8,665 nt of DNA from JAZLIC01 sp045617225 (GTDB taxonomy: Bacteria; Bacillota; Clostridia; Monoglobales; Monoglobaceae), in NCBI GenBank assembly GCA_045617225.1, contig JAZLIC010000053.1, forward strand, positions 1-8,665, written 5' to 3'. Positions 4,755-8,665 of the stretch are shown piece by piece (the stretch's first letter is position 1; every line of letters begins with the position of its first letter). The position numbers and the translations under genes are program-made. The notes below the pieces were generated by a model. The model made no database searches. It worked only from the letters and a program-made list of their open reading frames with translations, and had not been told where the DNA came from.

Positions 4755-5930
4755 TTAATGATGAAATAAACGAATCCCCGTAAATGCCATAGCAATGCCA
4801 AATTTATTGCAAGTTTCGATTACTTGGTCATCACGGATAGATCCGCCCGGCTCTGCAATTACAACTACGCCGGATTTATGGGCGCGTTCGATATTATCGC
4901 CAAAGGGGAAGAAGGCATCGGAGCCAAGTGCCACGCCTGTGTTCTTTGCTATCCATGCTTCTTTTTCTTCCTTTGTGAATATCGGCGGTTTTACCTTAAA
5001 TTTCGTTTCCCATACTCCGTCTGCCAAAACATCCATATATTCATCGGATATATATACATCAATGGCATTATCACGGTCGGCACGCTTTATACCGTCTACA
5101 AACTCCAAAGCAAGTACCTGAGGCGCTTGTCTGAGCCACCAATTATCTGCCTTATTGCCTGCAAGGCGTGTGCAGTGAATTCTTGACTGCTGTCCTGCAC
5201 CTATGCCGATTGCCTGTCCGTCTTTTACATAACAAACACTGTTTGACTGTGTGTATTTAAGTGTTATTAAAGAAATAACAAGGTCACGCTTTTGTGCATC
5301 GGTCAATGCTTTGTTATCCGTTACCACATTGTCAAGCATATTATTGTCAATTAAAAGTTCGTTTCTGCCTTGCTCAAATGTAATGCCAAACACCTGTTTG
5401 CGTTCTGTCTGCTCAGGAACATAGTCAGGGTCAATCTTTAAAACATTATAATTTCCGTTACGCTTGCCCTTTAAAATTTCAAATGCTTCGTCTGTATATC
5501 CGGGTGCAATAACACCATCGGACACCTCAGCGGCAATCAATTTTGCAGTAGAGGCATCGCAAATATCGGAAAGTGCGATAAAATCGCCAAATGATGACAT
5601 TCTGTCTGCACCGCGAGCACGAGCGTAGGCATTTGCAAGCGGTGTCATCTCGATATTTTCATTTACAAAATAGATTTTTTTCAATGTATCACTAAGAGGT
5701 GTACCAACAGCCGCACCTGCAGGTGAAACATGCTTAAAAGATGTTGCCGCAGGAAGTCCTGTTGCCGCTTTAAGTTCACGCACCAACTGCCATCCGTTAA
5801 GTGCGTCCAAAAGGTTTATATATCCGGGCTTGCCGCAAAGCACTTCAAACGGAAGCGTACCGTTTTCAATAAAAACTCTTGATGGTTTTTGGTTGGGGTT
5901 ACAGCCGTATTTAAGTTCCAATTCTTTCAT
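4755..5930 (-). CDS. purH: Stand-alone AICAR formyltransferase (C-terminal half of PurH only)
   Basis: It transfers a formyl group from 10-formyl-tetrahydrofolate to AICAR, giving FAICAR, the ninth step of IMP synthesis, in the cytosol. The 391 residues match only the transformylase part of bifunctional PurH/ATIC. The N-terminal MGS-like IMP cyclohydrolase domain is absent, and the reading begins directly at KYGCNPNQ. The catalytic Lys66-His67 pair lies in SFKHVSPAGAA, and KYTQSNS (225-231), IGIGAGQQSRIHCTRLAG (241-258), SDAFFPF (337-343) and the C-terminal RLFHH are all intact. Several of these are closer to how I remember the animal ATIC domain than to E. coli PurH. AAGGAG overlaps the stop codon of the upstream PurO-like gene, and the ATG is 10 nt past that stop, so translation is probably coupled. 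It is the last gene of the operon. The symbol purH is used in the transformylase sense only. Confidence 0.95.
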   Translation of the reverse strand: MKELELKYGCNPNQKPSRVFIENGTLPFEVLCGKPGYINLLDALNGWQLVRELKAATGLPAATSFKHVSPAGAAVGTPLSDTLKKIYFVNENIEMTPLANAYARARGADRMSSFGDFIALSDICDASTAKLIAAEVSDGVIAPGYTDEAFEILKGKRNGNYNVLKIDPDYVPEQTERKQVFGITFEQGRNELLIDNNMLDNVVTDNKALTDAQKRDLVISLITLKYTQSNSVCYVKDGQAIGIGAGQQSRIHCTRLAGNKADNWWLRQAPQVLALEFVDGIKRADRDNAIDVYISDEYMDVLADGVWETKFKVKPPIFTKEEKEAWIAKNTGVALGSDAFFPFGDNIERAHKSGVVVIAEPGGSIRDDQVIETCNKFGIAMAFTGIRLFHH

Positions 5931-5940
5931 TTTATTCTCC

Positions 5941-6657
5941 TTATTTTGTGTTTTTATTTATAATTCTGCTATCATACTTTCCGCTTTCAATATCTATATA
6001 TCTTACAAAAAGCGAAACTTTATTTTCTGAATTTAAGCTATTCCAAAGCATATCGGAAAATTCGTCAATATCGCCCGAAATTCCGACAAGCTTTGGCTCA
6101 CCCTCAAAGCTTGGGAGAGGACTGCCGTCGCCCATATAAGTGTGAATAAAGTGTCCTTCACCGTTTTTCGGATTATAAAATCCGAATGTATTTCTGATGC
6201 AAGATGTCGGATCGCCGTTTGCACTTTTAAGTATAGACAAAGCATAATTATAGCTTCCGTTTTCAATATGCATAATTCCGGAAATACGCGGTGTAAAATT
6301 CGGCGCATCGTCCTCAAATTCACGAGTTCTGAGTGCCTGTTCAAAAGTCATCTGCTTATCCATAGCATCATATATTGTATCGGTCTGGTCGCCATTTGTA
6401 ACTATCGTCTTATTTCCCAAAACACGCACAGGTGCATAAATAATAAGATGTGGGTCCTCCATCTTTGAAGGGTCAAAAGCCTGAGTGCGTATTCCTTCGC
6501 CGTCTTCTACGAACACACGATTGCGGCTGTTTACGCTTCTACCCATAATAAAGTATGCACAGACTGCTTTTTTACCGTCCTTAGATTTGCCGATAACAAT
6601 ACCACGGCCCGGATAGCTGTTTTCTTTAAGTTCCTGTTCTAATGAAATCTTTTGCAT
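5941..6657 (-). CDS. purO: PurO-type IMP cyclohydrolase
   Basis: It probably closes FAICAR to IMP, the last step of de novo purine synthesis. The 238 residues carry the signatures of the archaeal-type IMP cyclohydrolase family: YPGRGIVIG at 15-23 and AYFIMGRSVNSRNRVF at 34-49, followed by a mixed beta-rich body. The family is known to have an NTN-hydrolase-like fold, unrelated to the cyclohydrolase domain of PurH. It is somewhat longer than the roughly 200-residue archaeal enzymes as I remember them, with the extra length at the C-terminal end. AGGGGG precedes the ATG, 21 nt after the purN stop. The downstream gene is a transformylase lacking its own cyclohydrolase domain, so the pair rebuilds the function of bifunctional PurH. 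That context strongly supports the call, although activity has to be inferred. Confidence 0.88.
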   Translation of the reverse strand: MQKISLEQELKENSYPGRGIVIGKSKDGKKAVCAYFIMGRSVNSRNRVFVEDGEGIRTQAFDPSKMEDPHLIIYAPVRVLGNKTIVTNGDQTDTIYDAMDKQMTFEQALRTREFEDDAPNFTPRISGIMHIENGSYNYALSILKSANGDPTSCIRNTFGFYNPKNGEGHFIHTYMGDGSPLPSFEGEPKLVGISGDIDEFSDMLWNSLNSENKVSLFVRYIDIESGKYDSRIINKNTK

Positions 6658-6678
6658 TTTTATATCCCCCTAAAAAAT

Positions 6679-7272
6679 TTATACAAGTCCGTTTGCGATA
6701 TTATGGATTGCTTGCGGTAATATATGCCACTCTGCCTCCTCCATTACACGTTTTTGGAGGGTTTCGGGCGTATCATTTTCTTTAACCTCGACCGCTTTTT
6801 GAAGTATAATCGGACCGCCGTCCGTAACTTCATTCACATAATGAACGGTTGCGCCTGTGACCTTTACACCTCGTTTTAAGGCGGCTTCGTGCACTTTCAG
6901 GCCATAAAATCCGTCTCCGCAAAAAGAAGGAATAAGCGACGGGTGAACATTGATTATTCTGCCTTCAAAGGTTTTGATAAAGTCGCTTCCCAAAATACTT
7001 AAAAATCCTGCCAAAACAACCAAGTCAACTTTTGCATCATTTAATACCTTGCAAAGCGCTTTGTCAAATTCCGCACCCGTATTATAATCACGTCTTGAAA
7101 CGACAACGGACGGAATGTTATGATTTTCGGCGCGCTCAAGTGCATAAATTCCTGTCTTACTCGCAACAACGGTTACAACCTCTGCATTTTTGACAGTTCC
7201 ATTATCAATAGCGTCTAAAATCGCTTGAAGGTTTGTGCCGCCGCCTGATACCAACACGCCTACTCTTAACAT
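6679..7272 (-). CDS. purN: Phosphoribosylglycinamide formyltransferase 1 (GART)
   Basis: It transfers the formyl group of 10-formyl-tetrahydrofolate to GAR, giving FGAR, the third step of IMP synthesis. The N-terminal VLVSGGGTNLQAIL (7-20) is the phosphate-binding loop for GAR. The catalytic triad corresponds to Asn108, His110 (in INVHPSLIPSF) and Asp151 (in VTDGGPI). The HPSLIPSF-x-G and GATVHYV folate-site segments are intact. The 197-aa length is typical. The ATG lies inside the end of purM, with an overlap of 7 bp around ATATGTTAA, so translation is probably coupled to purM; the AAGGGCG upstream is within purM coding sequence. Confidence 0.97.
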   Translation of the reverse strand: MLRVGVLVSGGGTNLQAILDAIDNGTVKNAEVVTVVASKTGIYALERAENHNIPSVVVSRRDYNTGAEFDKALCKVLNDAKVDLVVLAGFLSILGSDFIKTFEGRIINVHPSLIPSFCGDGFYGLKVHEAALKRGVKVTGATVHYVNEVTDGGPIILQKAVEVKENDTPETLQKRVMEEAEWHILPQAIHNIANGLV

Positions 7273-8303
7273 ATCGTCACGCCCTTTTCGCCTGCCGTAA
7301 TCTCACCGATTACATAAGCGGTTTCACCTGCCGCCTTCATTACTTCAAGAACCTTGTCTGCTTCTTCCTTCGGCACTGCAAGCATAAGTCCTATACCCAT
7401 ATTATAAGTATTATACATATCCCTTTCGGAAACTTCGCCCATACTTTTAAGCATATTAAATATTGGCGGTACCGTGTAACTTCCTTTTTCTATCTTTGCG
7501 TGAGTGTTTTCACTAAGCATTCGCGGTACATTCTCTATAAAACCGCCGCCTGTAATATGTGCAACTGCCTTAACATCAACTGCTTTTATTGTTTCAAGGA
7601 GAGATTTTACATATATTTTTGTAGGTGTCAGGAGTGCCTCTCCGATAGTTGCGCCAAGCTCCTCGCTGTAAGTTCTGATACGTCTTAAACAGCTTTCGCT
7701 ATTGTCAATATTAAAAATCTTACGCACCAAAGAATATCCGTTTGAGTGAATTCCGGATGATGCTATACCGATAATTACATCACCGGCAGAAAGCTTAGAG
7801 CCATCAATAATATCATCTTTATCAACAATACCAACAGAAAAGCCTGCCAGGTCATATTCGTCCGACGGATAAAAACCGGGCATTTCTGCGGTTTCGCCGC
7901 CAACCAAAGCACAACCTGCGGCAACACAACCGTCCGCTACACCTTTTACAATATCCGCTACACGCTCCGGTACATTTCTGCCGACTGCGATATAATCCAA
8001 AAAGAACAATGGTTTTGCACCGCCGCAAGCAATGTCGTTTACACACATCGCAACGCAATCCTGTCCCACGGTATCGTGCTTATCCATAAGAAAAGCTATT
8101 TTAAGCTTTGTACCTACACCGTCTGTACCTGATACCAAAACAGGATTTTTATAACCTGTACCAAGTTCAAATAAGCCGCCAAATCCACCTATTCCCGATA
8201 TAACGCCGGGAATATTGGTACGCTTTACATGTTCCTTCATAAGTTCAACAGCACGGTAACCTGCCTCTACATCTACACCTGCCGTCTTATACGCCTGACT
8301 CAT
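7266..8303 (-). CDS. purM: Phosphoribosylformylglycinamidine cyclo-ligase (AIR synthetase)
   Basis: It uses ATP to close FGAM into the imidazole ring of AIR, the fifth step of IMP synthesis. The N-terminal domain holds YKTAGVDVEAG (5-15), VSGTDGVGTKLKIAF (57-71) and MCVNDIACGGAKPLFFLDY (86-104), the ATP- and substrate-binding signatures of the PurM/PurL superfamily. GCALVGGETAEMPGFY (130-145) and the HITGGGFIENVPR segment of the C-terminal domain are also intact. The 345-aa length equals that of well-known PurM proteins. The start is supported by AAAGGAGGAG a few bases before the ATG, which itself overlaps the TAA of purE, so the two genes are tightly linked (12-nt gap). Confidence 0.97.
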   Translation of the reverse strand: MSQAYKTAGVDVEAGYRAVELMKEHVKRTNIPGVISGIGGFGGLFELGTGYKNPVLVSGTDGVGTKLKIAFLMDKHDTVGQDCVAMCVNDIACGGAKPLFFLDYIAVGRNVPERVADIVKGVADGCVAAGCALVGGETAEMPGFYPSDEYDLAGFSVGIVDKDDIIDGSKLSAGDVIIGIASSGIHSNGYSLVRKIFNIDNSESCLRRIRTYSEELGATIGEALLTPTKIYVKSLLETIKAVDVKAVAHITGGGFIENVPRMLSENTHAKIEKGSYTVPPIFNMLKSMGEVSERDMYNTYNMGIGLMLAVPKEEADKVLEVMKAAGETAYVIGEITAGEKGVTIC

Positions 8304-8315
8304 ATTGCTCCTCCT

Positions 8316-8665
8316 TTAAAGTGTTTTTAATGCTTCTTGAAGTTTTTTATCTTTTTCCTTTACTGCATCTGCCATATCAATCTTAAACTTTTCAAGCTTT
8401 TCCGCTAAATTTGCATCTGAAAGCGCAAGCATCTCTACTGCAAGAATTCCTGCGTTATCGGCGCCGTTTACGGCAACTGTCGCAACAGGAATTCCGCTTG
8501 GCATCTGTACCATTGACAGAAGCGAATCAAGTCCGTCCATAAGCGATGATTTAATCGGAAGTGCTATTACAGGGAGCGTAGTATACGCCGCAAGAACGCC
8601 TCCTAAATGTGCCGCCTTACCTGCCGCCGCAATTATTACTTTTATTCCATTTGCCTTTGCGCCTT
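8316..8665 (-). CDS. purE: N5-carboxyaminoimidazole ribonucleotide mutase (PurE), 5' end outside the window
   Basis: PurE of class I moves the carboxylate of N5-CAIR to carbon 4, giving CAIR. The last 115 residues are visible; the reading frame runs open off the right edge, so the first third, with the catalytic histidine region, is missing. The visible part contains the phosphate-binding Gly/Ala loop AAAGKAAHLGGVLAA, then LPVIALPIKSS, GLDSLLSMVQMPSGIPVATVAV and NAGILAVEML, which are class I signatures. The loop has His-Leu-Gly-Gly where the usual class I form is His-Leu-Pro-Gly. The internal ATG at 8538-8540 lies within the conserved domain and is not the start. The TAA overlaps the purM ribosome binding site. 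The operon promoter lies upstream, outside the window. Confidence 0.95.
   Translation of the reverse strand, partial: GAKANGIKVIIAAAGKAAHLGGVLAAYTTLPVIALPIKSSLMDGLDSLLSMVQMPSGIPVATVAVNGADNAGILAVEMLALSDANLAEKLEKFKIDMADAVKEKDKKLQEALKTL

Noticed and set aside
7233..8058. Other-frame ORFs within purN and purM
   Set aside because: They are cysteine-rich low-complexity translations of conserved purine genes in wrong frames.
8316..8540. Reading 8316-8540 as a complete 74-aa gene
   Set aside because: The frame stays open to the window edge and the upstream 41 codons are clearly PurE, so the internal Met is not the start.

Overview
The window looks like a chromosomal segment of a low-GC Gram-positive bacterium, most likely a gut-type member of the Clostridia. 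This rests on strong AGGAGG-type ribosome binding sites, near-consensus sigma-A promoters, a compact Gly-Arg-His-Gln-Lys tRNA array with encoded CCA ends, a DacF-type penicillin-binding protein, and a purine operon in which the last two steps are carried by separate genes. No species can be named from the sequence alone.

Right part (about 4718-8665, minus strand): the distal end of a purine biosynthesis operon in the order purE (cut by the window edge), purM, purN, a PurO-type IMP cyclohydrolase and a stand-alone AICAR transformylase. Genes are 10-21 bp apart or overlap, and a rho-independent terminator ends the run. PurN makes FGAR, PurM closes the imidazole ring to AIR, PurE gives CAIR, the transformylase turns AICAR into FAICAR, and the PurO-like protein closes FAICAR to IMP. 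In most bacteria the last two steps sit on one bifunctional PurH; here they are two proteins of different ancestry.

Middle (about 2884-4683, minus strand): a dacF-like D,D-carboxypeptidase gene with its own terminator. It is followed at once by a perfect TTGACA-17-TATAAT promoter driving five tRNA genes (Gly-UCC, Arg-UCU, His-GUG, Gln-UUG, Lys-UUU), closed by a hairpin terminator that abuts the tRNA-Lys CCA. The spacer between the His and Gln tRNAs keeps what looks like a decayed piece of a tRNA-Gln gene. The DNA beyond tRNA-Lys is rich in inverted repeats.

Left part (1-2757): a visibly more AT-rich block of small accessory genes. It holds a four-helix membrane protein; a small Xre-type repressor (plus strand) divergent from a zinc-ribbon membrane protein, sharing a control region with two inverted operator-like sites; and a two-gene minus-strand operon of a PD-(D/E)XK nuclease-like protein and a 234-residue protein of unknown function. 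No transposase, integrase, CRISPR array or rRNA is visible. The tRNA border and base composition suggest, but do not prove, an accessory or island region. No gene-free stretch exceeds 300 bp.
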